Shown piece after piece: positions 1-6,934 of a DNA stretch of 37,093 nucleotides (positions are counted from its first letter, which is position 1; each line of letters opens with the position of its first letter). The notes under the pieces are model-generated. The model had not been told where the DNA came from, made no database searches, and worked only from the letters and a program-made list of their open reading frames with translations. The DNA is taken from positions 1 to 37,093 of the forward strand of contig PANC01000024.1 of NCBI GenBank assembly GCA_002708315.1. The letters are read 5' to 3'. Origin of the DNA: Lentimicrobiaceae bacterium. Its GTDB lineage: Bacteria; Bacteroidota; Bacteroidia; Bacteroidales; F082. Position numbers and translations under genes: made by a program.

Positions 1-2
1 GT

Positions 3-98
3 ATAGCTTTTCCTATGTGGAAGAAGTACATCAAAGTTGGAGATACTATTAAGTTAACTATAAATGACGTAGACCAAATTGGTATTGAAGTGGAGTAA
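3..98 (+). CDS. Partial small early protein, cut by window start
   Basis: A reading frame is open from the first bases and stops at 96-98. It encodes IAFPMWKKYIKVGDTIKL followed by INDVDQIGIEVE. An ATG lies at 15, but no ribosome binding site can be judged this close to the edge, so the true start may be upstream of the window. The next gene starts 4 bases after the stop, matching the tight packing of this early block. I do not recognise the product; the KVGDTIKLTI pattern suggests a small beta-strand-rich protein, which is only an impression. Confidence 0.45.
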   Translation: MAFPMWKKYIKVGDTIKLTINDVDQIGIEVE

Positions 99-101
99 AC
101 A

Positions 102-464
102 ATGACACAGAAAAATAAACTAGAACTATTAAAAATTAAGTATGCTATCAAAGATATGTTAGGTCTTGATGGTTGTACACAAAGTAATGACGAACAATAT
201 AAACAAATGATAGAACGATTAGAAACTTTAGAGGAGGACTCTGTGAAGTATAGATATACACATGAAGAACAATCAGTTGACATAAGGACATGGACTGTGG
301 AGTCAGACGTTCCATTGACTGATGAACAAGTAGGAGAACTATGTAGTGAGCATGGTTATGCTGAAGGACAAGTAGCCCATCTTGATACGTCTTCTGTTGA
401 GTATCATGGTACTGAGTATGGTGATGACTCACAAATAAATACTTATTGTACTAAGGGAGAGTAA
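102..464 (+). CDS. Hypothetical acidic early protein (120 aa)
   Basis: I do not recognise this protein. It is strongly acidic. The first ~45 residues look helical and charged (KLELLKIKYAIKDMLGL), and the rest is polar and rich in Glu, Asp, Ser and Thr. No membrane segment or cysteine cluster typical of a metal site is visible, although three scattered cysteines are present. The gene begins 4 bases after the preceding frame and ends 3 bases before the next, so it belongs to one early transcript. By position upstream of integrase and RNA polymerase it is like the T7 class I genes, many of which interfere with host functions; that role is inferred from position only. Confidence 0.7.
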   Translation: MTQKNKLELLKIKYAIKDMLGLDGCTQSNDEQYKQMIERLETLEEDSVKYRYTHEEQSVDIRTWTVESDVPLTDEQVGELCSEHGYAEGQVAHLDTSSVEYHGTEYGDDSQINTYCTKGE

Positions 465-466
465 GC

Positions 467-676
467 ATGGAAGATTGGGAAAAAGAAAATATGATATTAG
501 AAGAAAAGTATTATCCTATTACATGGGAAATTACTTCTGATAGTCAAATTAAAATATGGGATAAAGATGGAAAACTATTACCAAAAGACCATGAAATACA
601 CAATATAGAGTGGAACTTTATCTATGACCAAATTAACACTTATCATTTTGATGAAGGTGAAATAGTAGGTATTTAA
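467..676 (+). CDS. Hypothetical early protein (69 aa)
   Basis: A small acidic protein with aromatic-rich strands (YYPITWEIT, SQIKIWDKDGKLL), which suggests a compact beta fold. The ATG at 467 is preceded by GGGAGAGTAAGC, a good ribosome binding site that overlaps the end of the previous gene. No family is recognised. It sits in the early cluster with only 18 bases to the next gene. Confidence 0.7.
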   Translation: MEDWEKENMILEEKYYPITWEITSDSQIKIWDKDGKLLPKDHEIHNIEWNFIYDQINTYHFDEGEIVGI

Positions 677-694
677 AATTGAAAAGGAATAAAC

Positions 695-937
695 ATGGCA
701 GTAGAAACAAGATATAAAAAAGCATTGGTTAATATTTTATATTACCAAGCATTAAACATGAGCAAGGAAGAACTTCAACCTGTATTGTTCTTTGAAGAAA
801 ACGCTACAGACTTTTGGACACTAGAACAATGTCGTATGCAATATTGTAAAGACCAATTAGATTTTATTGAAGAAGGTAATCTTGATGATGAGATTGAAGA
901 AACTTGGAACAAAGTATTTATGAAGGAAGGAGATTAA
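695..937 (+). CDS. Hypothetical early protein (80 aa)
   Basis: A small, mostly helical-looking acidic protein with no recognisable domain. The start at 695 follows AAAAGGAATAAAC, a clear Shine-Dalgarno sequence. The C-terminus overlaps the ribosome binding site of the next gene (GGAAGGAG at about 924-931), suggesting translational coupling. Function unknown. Confidence 0.7.
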   Translation: MAVETRYKKALVNILYYQALNMSKEELQPVLFFEENATDFWTLEQCRMQYCKDQLDFIEEGNLDDEIEETWNKVFMKEGD

Positions 938-939
938 AT

Positions 940-1260
940 ATGCCTAATTTTACAGACCAAATATCACAACTATATAATGAAGATAAAAATTTTCAAATGG
1001 TATCTGACAAAGCTATTAAAGAAGGTTGGGCAGAGATTGAAGGTAACTTATATGGCACAGACGCTAAATCAGATGATTGGTGGGGTAGCTTTGACTTTAG
1101 GGGTTATCTATTTGACATTAACATATGGGGTGGAGAAGGTTTTGGAGAGCATCAAGAAGATTTTAATGCAACCATATACCCCGTAGATTATATCGAACCT
1201 AAAGGGCATGAGACTAATTTCAATATTTACTTTACTAGAAACATACAGGAGATAATATGA
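940..1260 (+). CDS. Hypothetical early protein (106 aa)
   Basis: I place the start at the ATG at 940, because GGAAGGAG lies about 8 bases upstream. A longer reading from 904 would overlap the previous gene and has no such signal. The protein is acidic and unusually rich in aromatic and glycine residues in the middle (DDWWGSFDFRGYLFDINIWGG), pointing to a beta-rich fold. No family is recognised. Its stop overlaps the next start (ATGA at 1257-1260), so the two are probably translationally coupled. Confidence 0.7.
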   Translation: MPNFTDQISQLYNEDKNFQMVSDKAIKEGWAEIEGNLYGTDAKSDDWWGSFDFRGYLFDINIWGGEGFGEHQEDFNATIYPVDYIEPKGHETNFNIYFTRNIQEII

Positions 1261-1487
1261 AAAAATATAACTCATGTTCCATTGACATTTATGATGGCAA
1301 AACTTATTGGCATAAAGCATACCCAACATTAGAAGAAATGTATGCACACTTAAAAAGATATGTACATAAAACTTGTGATATTATTGTCTATGATATATCT
1401 GACGCAGAACAAAATGGAATAAAATTTGTTGGACTAATAAAAGGTTACGACAATAGAAAGGATTCAAATGAAATGTTGGCATTGTAA
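1257..1487 (+). CDS. Hypothetical early protein (76 aa)
   Basis: A small protein starting in an ATGA overlap with the preceding gene; CAGGAGATAAT provides the ribosome binding site. It alternates short strands and helices (IDIYDGKTYWHKAYPTLEEM) with two cysteines. No domain is recognised. Its last 20 bases overlap the next gene in a different frame, a further sign of compaction. Confidence 0.7.
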   Translation: MKKYNSCSIDIYDGKTYWHKAYPTLEEMYAHLKRYVHKTCDIIVYDISDAEQNGIKFVGLIKGYDNRKDSNEMLAL

Positions 1488-1719
1488 TGCAGAATTAATT
1501 TGGGGTAATGATTTTGACATTGATGAAGAAGATGATTATTATCAAATGGAAACTAACCTCACGTGCCCTCAATGTGATTGCCTTGTTCTAGTTTATTTAC
1601 CTAAAGATAACAATGATGATGGTAGTAATGACAATGAGGAATATCAGATTAGTGTAGAGTTAGAACTCCCCGTAGATGATAAGGGAAATAACATAGTACA
1701 TTTTAAAAAGAAACATTAA
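1468..1719 (+). CDS. Small zinc-ribbon-like early protein (83 aa)
   Basis: The protein has two CxxC knuckles, C3-W-H-C6 and C33-P-Q-C36, separated by an acidic loop. This spacing is typical of a zinc ribbon. The remaining C-terminal part is acidic (DDGSNDNEEYQ) with a short strand-rich end. A metal-binding site is therefore likely, but whether it binds nucleic acid or protein cannot be told; the acidity argues for a protein partner. AGAAAGGA precedes the ATG at 1468. The integrase gene follows after 10 bases. Confidence 0.7.
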   Translation: MKCWHCNAELIWGNDFDIDEEDDYYQMETNLTCPQCDCLVLVYLPKDNNDDGSNDNEEYQISVELELPVDDKGNNIVHFKKKH

Positions 1720-1729
1720 GGAGATTTGT

Positions 1730-2770
1730 ATGCCTATATACCAAACTGCTAGTAACAAGTGGCAAGTAAACTTTAGAAAAAAGGGGGTTGCTTTTAAAAA
1801 AACTGTCGCATCTAAAACAGAAGCTGACGCTTTGGAGCGAGAATGTCAAAGATGTTTTGATTATAATCTACCCTTACCTGATTCTAAAAATTCTAGTTTT
1901 GGTATGACTTCTTCTATCTTGTTCCAACGTACTGCTCAAAAGTATTGGGCAGATACTGATTGGGGTATTGTTCAAATACGTAGACAAGAAAAAATATTAG
2001 ATGTTTTAGGTAGAGATGTACCCGTTAATGACATTGACTATGATAAAATAGATGATGTCATACAACATTTTAAAAGAAATGGAGCATCAGCTTCATCTCT
2101 TAACAAGATTAATGCAGTTATATCTAAAGCATTAAATCTTGGAGTTGACAAAGGTTGGATAGATAGAAAACCTAAATTGGAATGGATTAAAACTGACAAT
2201 GCTAGGCATAGGTTTGTGATAGAGGAAGAAGAAGAACTTATGTGGCAAGTGTTGGACGATAGAGAGTGCTACAAAGAGAAAGAATTTTTCATGTGCCTTA
2301 TTGATACGGGCATGAGGAGAGGCGAAGCTATGAACCTTAGAGCAAGAGATGTAAACCTAGAACATAATAGGATTGACATTAATAAATCTAAGAATGATTT
2401 AGCTAGAAGTATACCAATGACTAATAGGGTTAAATTAATTTTAGCTAAAAAAATTACCTCTGAATCTCGTATTAAAAATTCTAAACTTTTTGATTTAACT
2501 GAAGATAGGATTCGTAGGGCATGGGAAAATATGCGAACTGATATGGAACTAGATGATGATAAAGAGTTTGTACTACATTGTCTTAGGCATACTTGTGCAT
2601 CTCGTTTAGTCCAACGGGGCGTACAGATACAAGTGGTTCAGCAATGGTTGGGGCACAAATCTATTCAGATGACGTTGAGATACGCCCATCTAAATGTAAA
2701 CAATTTGATGGACGCAGTTCATGTTTTGAATCAGGACAAAAATTGGAACATGGAAACAGTATCTGTTTAA
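1730..2770 (+). CDS. int: Tyrosine-family site-specific integrase
   Basis: This enzyme recombines the phage attP with a host attB site to form a prophage. The catalytic set of the tyrosine recombinase family is visible: R196 in TGMRRGE, a probable beta-hairpin Lys around 222-224, H283 and R286 in HCLRH, H309 in WLGHKS, and nucleophile Y318 in LRYAHL. The N-terminal ~60 residues resemble an arm-binding domain (MPIYQTASNKWQVNFRKKG), followed by a SAM-like core-binding domain to about residue 160. Length (346 aa) is normal for the family. AAGGAGATTTGT precedes the ATG. The probable attP lies immediately downstream, and the RNA polymerase gene follows. This integrase-attP-RNA polymerase order is known for HTVC019P-type pelagiphages. 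Confidence 0.96.
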   Translation: MPIYQTASNKWQVNFRKKGVAFKKTVASKTEADALERECQRCFDYNLPLPDSKNSSFGMTSSILFQRTAQKYWADTDWGIVQIRRQEKILDVLGRDVPVNDIDYDKIDDVIQHFKRNGASASSLNKINAVISKALNLGVDKGWIDRKPKLEWIKTDNARHRFVIEEEEELMWQVLDDRECYKEKEFFMCLIDTGMRRGEAMNLRARDVNLEHNRIDINKSKNDLARSIPMTNRVKLILAKKITSESRIKNSKLFDLTEDRIRRAWENMRTDMELDDDKEFVLHCLRHTCASRLVQRGVQIQVVQQWLGHKSIQMTLRYAHLNVNNLMDAVHVLNQDKNWNMETVSV

Positions 2771-2779
2771 CTATGTAAT

Positions 2780-2892
2780 TGATTGTTAAAGTATATAAGA
2801 TAAATCTACTGACTTAAAATCCCTCGGTAGAAATACCTTGTCGGTTCGACTCCGACCTCGGGCACTCTTTATATACTTCCTAGAAACAATCA
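2780..2892 (+). other. attP: Probable attP: tRNA-Leu 3' part within nested inverted repeats
   Basis: The core at 2813-2864 reads as the 3' part of a tRNA-Leu with UAA anticodon: anticodon loop CTTAAAA, stem 3' strand TCCCT, variable arm, T arm GTCGG-TTCGACT-CCGAC, acceptor strand CTCGGGC and discriminator A. The 5' half is absent, so it is not a tRNA gene. It is flanked by inverted arms: TGATTGTT at 2780-2787 pairs with AACAATCA at 2885-2892, and AAGTATATAAGA at 2789-2800 pairs with TCTTTATATACTT at 2866-2878 (one base inserted). These are good candidates for integrase arm sites. Position right after the integrase supports attP. Confidence 0.85.
2813..2864 (+). other. tRNA-Leu(UAA) 3' fragment (attP core)
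   Basis: Contains the 3' part of a leucine tRNA from the anticodon loop to the discriminator base. On integration this segment would replace the host tRNA 3' end and keep it functional, as is common for tRNA-targeting integrases. No CCA is encoded. The sequence before CTTAAAA does not form the 5' strand of an anticodon stem, which marks the left limit of identity expected with the host gene. Confidence 0.8.
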
Positions 2893-2907
2893 CATAAGAC
2901 TATAAGT

Positions 2908-2923
2908 CCCTCTCAAAAGAGGG
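2908..2923 (+). promoter_or_regulatory. Hairpin upstream of RNA polymerase gene
   Basis: CCCTCT-CAAA-AGAGGG forms a 6-bp GC-rich stem with a 4-base loop, extendable by a T-G pair. No T-run follows, so it is not a canonical intrinsic terminator. It sits between attP and the RNA polymerase start. It may be a transcript-processing or attenuation element; no function is shown by sequence alone. Confidence 0.4.
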
Positions 2924-3000
2924 GGCAACCTGTCATGTGCCTTAAATATCTTGGGACATTTCGGGACAAACCAAAACAATATGTGAAAGGAGTATCTTGT

Positions 3001-5409
3001 ATGGATACCAAACGCCAAGTGTTATTAGAAAAGGAAATGCGAGAGGAAGGTATATCTCGTTTTCATAAGGACAACTTAAAGAAAGCACAGACGGGGCAAG
3101 AGTCTACAAGTAGCTATGGACAGTACCTATTGAAGCATACCATGTCTACCCTTGAGAATTGTGTGAAGCAATTCATAGATGATTCTATACAAGGTAAACC
3201 TGGGAAAGCATCTACCTCTGCATTGCTATTGCAAAACCTTGAAGCACCTATCATATCTGTAATCACACTACGGGTAGCACTCAATCAGATAACATCTAAG
3301 AGAGACTACAGTAGTTCAGCAGTAGTGTTAGGTATGGCTATCGAAGATGAGGTACGCATACGTTCTTTTGAGGAGAACAATCCTAAGTTATACAAGGTGG
3401 TCAAGAAAGACCTAGATAAAAGGTCATCAGGGTACACCTATAAGCGTAGAAAACTATACGAGTCTGCTCAAAGAGATGGACTTGAGTGGCAAGGGTGGAC
3501 ACAAAGGGAACGCTTGTTGATTGGCAACGCTTTACTTGATTTGACTATCAGGAACACAGGGTTGTTAGAACTTAAATCTATGATGAAGAATGGTAGACGC
3601 AGACAAATCTTGTTGGCATCAGAGACTACTCTTACAATCATTAAAGACTTGTCTGCTTTCCAAGAGATACTACGCCCTGAGTTTTACCCATGTCTTGTGC
3701 CCCCTAAAGATTGGACTACGCCTACTGATGGTGGGTATTACACTCACCACATACGTAGACTGCCTTTGATTAAGACAGAGAATAAAAACTATTTAGCAGA
3801 GTTAAGACACTTTGAAATGCCTATGGTTTACGGGGCAGTAAACTCTATGCAACAGACAGGGTTTAAAGTTAATACCTTTATCTTGGACGTACTTAAAAGA
3901 ATATGGGATACAGGTATGGAGTTACCTTCTCTACCACCATCAGAGAACTTACCTCTACCACCTAAACCACACGACATTGCTACCAATAAAGTTGCTAAAA
4001 CAAATTGGAAACGCCAAGCAGTTATAGTTCATACAGAAAATAATCGTATGGCATCTAAAAGATTACTACTGAGAAAGACTATCCAAGTTGCTGATAAATT
4101 CAAAGATGAGGAAGCTATCTACATGGTATATCAGCTTGACTTTAGAGGAAGAATTTATGCAGTACCAAACTATCTAAACCCACAAGGTACAGATTTTGCT
4201 AAAGCATTATTGACTTTCTCTAAAGGCAAGAAGATTGATGAGCAAGGGGCGTGTCATCTAGCAATACATGGTGCAAACCAATTCGGTTATGACAAGCACA
4301 GTCTACAGGAAAGGATTGATTGGGTAGAAGATAATGTAGATAAGATATTGTCATGTGCCAAAGACCCTCTGTCAGATTTATGGTGGGCAAAAGAAGCTGA
4401 TAAACCTTTTGAGTTTCTAGCGTTTTGTAAGGAGTGGGAAGGTTATGTTAATAACCCAAATGATTTTTATTCTTCACTACCTGTATCTGCTGATGGTAGT
4501 TGTAATGGACTGCAACATTTTGCAGCAATGTTACGTTCAGAAACTACAGGTAAGGAAGTTAATCTTGTGCCTATGGATACGCCACAGGATATATACCAAC
4601 GGGTAGCTGATGCAGTAACTGAAGCATTAAAGTTATCTGACGATAAGTTTGCAAAGATGTGGTTGGAGTACGGGGTAACTCGTAAATGTTGTAAGCGTCC
4701 ATGTATGGTTTTACCTTACGGGGGCAGACAATATTCCTTTACCGATTTTGTTGTTGAGTATGTTGTAGAACAAACTGATAAAGGGGTAAAAAATATTTTT
4801 GGGGAAGACTTGTTTTCAGCTTCAACTTTCTTATCTAAGTATATATGGAAAGCTATTAGTGATGTTGTCCATGCAGCAACTGATGCTATGGCGTGGTTGC
4901 AGAAGTCAGCAAGGGTTGCATCCTCTGAAGGTTTACCTATCAGGTGGGACACACCATGTAACTTACCTGTACTACAAGCGTACCAAGAAGTTAAGTCTAA
5001 CCAAATTGAAACTAAACTATTGGGTAGAGTTTTTAAACCTAGAGTTTATTCTCAAACGGGTAAGCTAGATAAGATGCGACAAGCTAACGGGATTAGTCCT
5101 AACTTTGTGCATAGTATTGATGCGAGTCACCTGATGATAACACTTCATGTGGCGAGACAATTAGGTATAGATAGTTTTGCAATGGTACATGATTCATATG
5201 GTACTCATGCTGCAGACGCTGAAGAAATGTGGAGTGCGTTACGTACTGCTTTTGTCGAGATGTATTCACAGATGGATGTGCTAGAAGAATTTAGAAATTA
5301 TCTTTTAGAAGTCTTACCTGAGAACAGACATAAAGAGATAGAACCAGTACCACCGAAGGGGAATCTAAAGTTGGAAGACGTACTGCAAAGTTCTTTTTTC
5401 TTTGCATAA
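3001..5409 (+). CDS. Single-subunit phage RNA polymerase (T7 gp1-like)
   Basis: This enzyme transcribes the middle and late phage genes from phage-specific promoters. T7 family catalytic motifs are present: D498 in SADGSCNGLQHF (T7 D537), K565 in RKCCKRPCM (T7 K631), Y573 in LPYGG (T7 Y639) and D731 in HDSYGT (T7 D812). K-to-Y spacing is 8, as in T7. I use the ATG at 3001 because AAAGGAG lies 8 bases upstream; the ATG at 2935 would add 22 residues without a good signal. The result is 802 aa against 883 in T7. The specificity-loop region before NGISPNFVHS differs from T7 while the surrounding fold is conserved, fitting the altered promoter core found here. Confidence 0.97.
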   Translation: MDTKRQVLLEKEMREEGISRFHKDNLKKAQTGQESTSSYGQYLLKHTMSTLENCVKQFIDDSIQGKPGKASTSALLLQNLEAPIISVITLRVALNQITSKRDYSSSAVVLGMAIEDEVRIRSFEENNPKLYKVVKKDLDKRSSGYTYKRRKLYESAQRDGLEWQGWTQRERLLIGNALLDLTIRNTGLLELKSMMKNGRRRQILLASETTLTIIKDLSAFQEILRPEFYPCLVPPKDWTTPTDGGYYTHHIRRLPLIKTENKNYLAELRHFEMPMVYGAVNSMQQTGFKVNTFILDVLKRIWDTGMELPSLPPSENLPLPPKPHDIATNKVAKTNWKRQAVIVHTENNRMASKRLLLRKTIQVADKFKDEEAIYMVYQLDFRGRIYAVPNYLNPQGTDFAKALLTFSKGKKIDEQGACHLAIHGANQFGYDKHSLQERIDWVEDNVDKILSCAKDPLSDLWWAKEADKPFEFLAFCKEWEGYVNNPNDFYSSLPVSADGSCNGLQHFAAMLRSETTGKEVNLVPMDTPQDIYQRVADAVTEALKLSDDKFAKMWLEYGVTRKCCKRPCMVLPYGGRQYSFTDFVVEYVVEQTDKGVKNIFGEDLFSASTFLSKYIWKAISDVVHAATDAMAWLQKSARVASSEGLPIRWDTPCNLPVLQAYQEVKSNQIETKLLGRVFKPRVYSQTGKLDKMRQANGISPNFVHSIDASHLMITLHVARQLGIDSFAMVHDSYGTHAADAEEMWSALRTAFVEMYSQMDVLEEFRNYLLEVLPENRHKEIEPVPPKGNLKLEDVLQSSFFFA

Positions 5410-5410
5410 T

Positions 5411-5428
5411 TAATACCCCCTCACTTAG
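5411..5428 (+). promoter_or_regulatory. Putative phage RNA polymerase promoter 1
   Basis: TAATACCCCCTCACTTAG closely resembles the T7 class promoter (TAATACGACTCACTATAG): the first six bases are identical, CTCACT is kept, and there is a G at the same +1 distance. It lies just after the RNA polymerase stop and before the single-stranded DNA-binding protein gene, in a 61-base gap. Two near-identical copies at 14129 and 35548 support it. It would drive the replication genes. Confidence 0.8.
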
Positions 5429-5470
5429 ACCAATAGGGTCAAACTAAGGCATAAAATATAAGGAGTAAAT

Positions 5471-6082
5471 ATGTCCAAAGATTATGTAAGTATTGTAAGC
5501 CCAAAGGGTATAGCTATTTATCCTTGGCTAACAAAATGTGATACCAAGTTCAATCCACTTGGAGAATACAAGGTGAGTTTATCAGTTCCTTCTGAAGAAG
5601 CTACACTTCTCATGGGTAAGATTGATGGTGTAATTGAAGAAGCTAAGAAACTAATACCACAAGGAAAAAAACAAAAGGAAGCTGATGCCCCATACTTTAA
5701 TGAACTAGATGAAGATGGTGGAGAAACAGGTAATGTTGTTTTTAAATTTAAGATGAAAGCAAAGATAGTAACTAAAGATGGACGCAACATTGATATGTCT
5801 CCTAAGTTATTTGATGCTTCAGGTTCACTCATGTCGGACTGCCCTGATGTATGGGGTGGGTCAACTATTAAAGTAAGTGCAGATTTAATTCCATTCTATG
5901 TAGCTGCTGTTGGTTCAGGAGTTTCACTACGAATGAAAGCTGTTCAGGTTATTGATTTAAAGACAGGTGGTGGTGCTGATGCAGGTGCGTATGGGTTTGG
6001 TAAAGAAGAAGGTTATGAAGCCCCACAACAACAGGCAGAGCAAAACGAGTTCGTTGATACAGATGACCAAGAGGACTTTTAA
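5471..6082 (+). CDS. Single-stranded DNA-binding protein (T7 gp2.5-like)
   Basis: By position (directly after RNA polymerase and before endonuclease I) and form, this matches T7 gp2.5, which coats single-stranded DNA and contacts polymerase and helicase. It has a beta-rich OB-fold-like body (YKVSLSVPSEE, VVFKFKMKAKI, ISTIKV-type strands) and a flexible acidic tail that ends in DTDDQEDF with a terminal Phe, the hallmark tail of gp2.5-type proteins. Length is 203 aa against 232 in T7. ATAAGGAGTAAAT precedes the start. Its last 20 bases overlap endonuclease I. Confidence 0.88.
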   Translation: MSKDYVSIVSPKGIAIYPWLTKCDTKFNPLGEYKVSLSVPSEEATLLMGKIDGVIEEAKKLIPQGKKQKEADAPYFNELDEDGGETGNVVFKFKMKAKIVTKDGRNIDMSPKLFDASGSLMSDCPDVWGGSTIKVSADLIPFYVAAVGSGVSLRMKAVQVIDLKTGGGADAGAYGFGKEEGYEAPQQQAEQNEFVDTDDQEDF

Positions 6083-6503
6083 AAGGTTCTCTAGGGAAGA
6101 AGGATACCGAAGTGGTTTAGAGAAAAAAATTGCAGACGAACTTAAAGCAGATGGAGTTGACTTTAGATACGAACCGAAGGGGTGGGTCACTTATAATAAA
6201 CCCACCTCTAAATACAAACCTGATTTTGTTTTAGAGAATGGGATTGTCATAGAAGCAAAGGGACAATTTCTAAGTTCAGATAGAACTAAACATAAACTAA
6301 TTAAAGAGCAACACCCTGATTTAGATATTCGTTTTGTATTTTCAAATAGTAAAACAACTATTGGTAGTAAGAGCAGAACAACTTATGCCATGTGGTGTAA
6401 TAGATATGAGTTTGAATATGCAGACAGGTCAATCCCTAGAGAATGGATAAATGAAAAACCTACAACTAAAAGAATGAAAGGACTACGAGTGTTAGATAAA
6501 TGA
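6063..6503 (+). CDS. Endonuclease I, Holliday junction resolvase (T7 gp3-like)
   Basis: This nuclease cuts branched DNA, resolving recombination intermediates and helping to break down host DNA. The T7 catalytic residues are all seen: E20 in SGLEKK, D54 in KPDFVL, and E64/K66 in IEAKG. The motif KEQHPDLDIRFVFSNS is also close to T7. I use the ATG at 6063, inside the end of the upstream gene, because it gives 146 aa (T7: 149) and puts E20 at the same position; a longer frame from 5967 would add an unrelated shadow of the upstream gene. The stop overlaps the next start (ATGA). Confidence 0.95.
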   Translation: MTKRTFKRFSREEGYRSGLEKKIADELKADGVDFRYEPKGWVTYNKPTSKYKPDFVLENGIVIEAKGQFLSSDRTKHKLIKEQHPDLDIRFVFSNSKTTIGSKSRTTYAMWCNRYEFEYADRSIPREWINEKPTTKRMKGLRVLDK

Positions 6504-6934
6504 ATAAGCGAGAAGAAACAAACAAAATTATAATACATTGTTCAGCTACTAAACCAAGTATGGATACTGATGCTACTGATATAGACAGGTGGCATAGAGA
6601 AAGAGGTTGGTTAAAAATTGGGTATCACTTTGTTATTAAACGTGATGGCACTATCGAAGAAGGTAGGCACGTTGACGAAGTGGGTGCTCATGCTAAAGGA
6701 CACAACTCTACTTCTGTTAGTGTTTGCATGATTGGTGGTGTAAGTGAAGATGATGTTCAAGTAGCAGAAAATAATTTTATGGATTCACAATGGACTTCAT
6801 TGGAATCTGTGGTAGACACTTTAGTACATAAATATCCTGATGCTGACGTTATTGGGCACAACGATATTTCTGATAAAGAGTGTCCATCTTTTAATGTCGG
6901 AGAATGGTATGCAGAATACAGGGCACGAGCCTGA
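6500..6934 (+). CDS. N-acetylmuramoyl-L-alanine amidase (T7 lysozyme-like)
   Basis: This is the phage endolysin: it cleaves the amide bond between N-acetylmuramic acid and L-alanine in peptidoglycan. The zinc ligands H13, H120 and C128 and the catalytic Y42 and K126 match T7 gp3.5 (H17, H122, C130, Y46, K128). The signatures HCSATKPS, GYHFVIKRDG and ECPSF are clear. Length is 144 aa against 151 in T7. In T7 the same protein also binds and inhibits the phage RNA polymerase; that may apply here but is not visible in sequence. It has no signal peptide, so it needs a holin; a candidate lies at 32885-33265. Confidence 0.96.
   Translation: MNKREETNKIIIHCSATKPSMDTDATDIDRWHRERGWLKIGYHFVIKRDGTIEEGRHVDEVGAHAKGHNSTSVSVCMIGGVSEDDVQVAENNFMDSQWTSLESVVDTLVHKYPDADVIGHNDISDKECPSFNVGEWYAEYRARA

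Noticed and set aside
2813-2864. A phage-encoded functional tRNA-Leu
   Set aside because: Only the 3' part from the anticodon loop exists; the acceptor 5' strand, D arm and anticodon 5' strand are absent, so it is an attachment site fragment.
2935-3000. Upstream ATG as start of the RNA polymerase
   Set aside because: No ribosome binding site there, while the ATG at 3001 has AAAGGAG at good distance.
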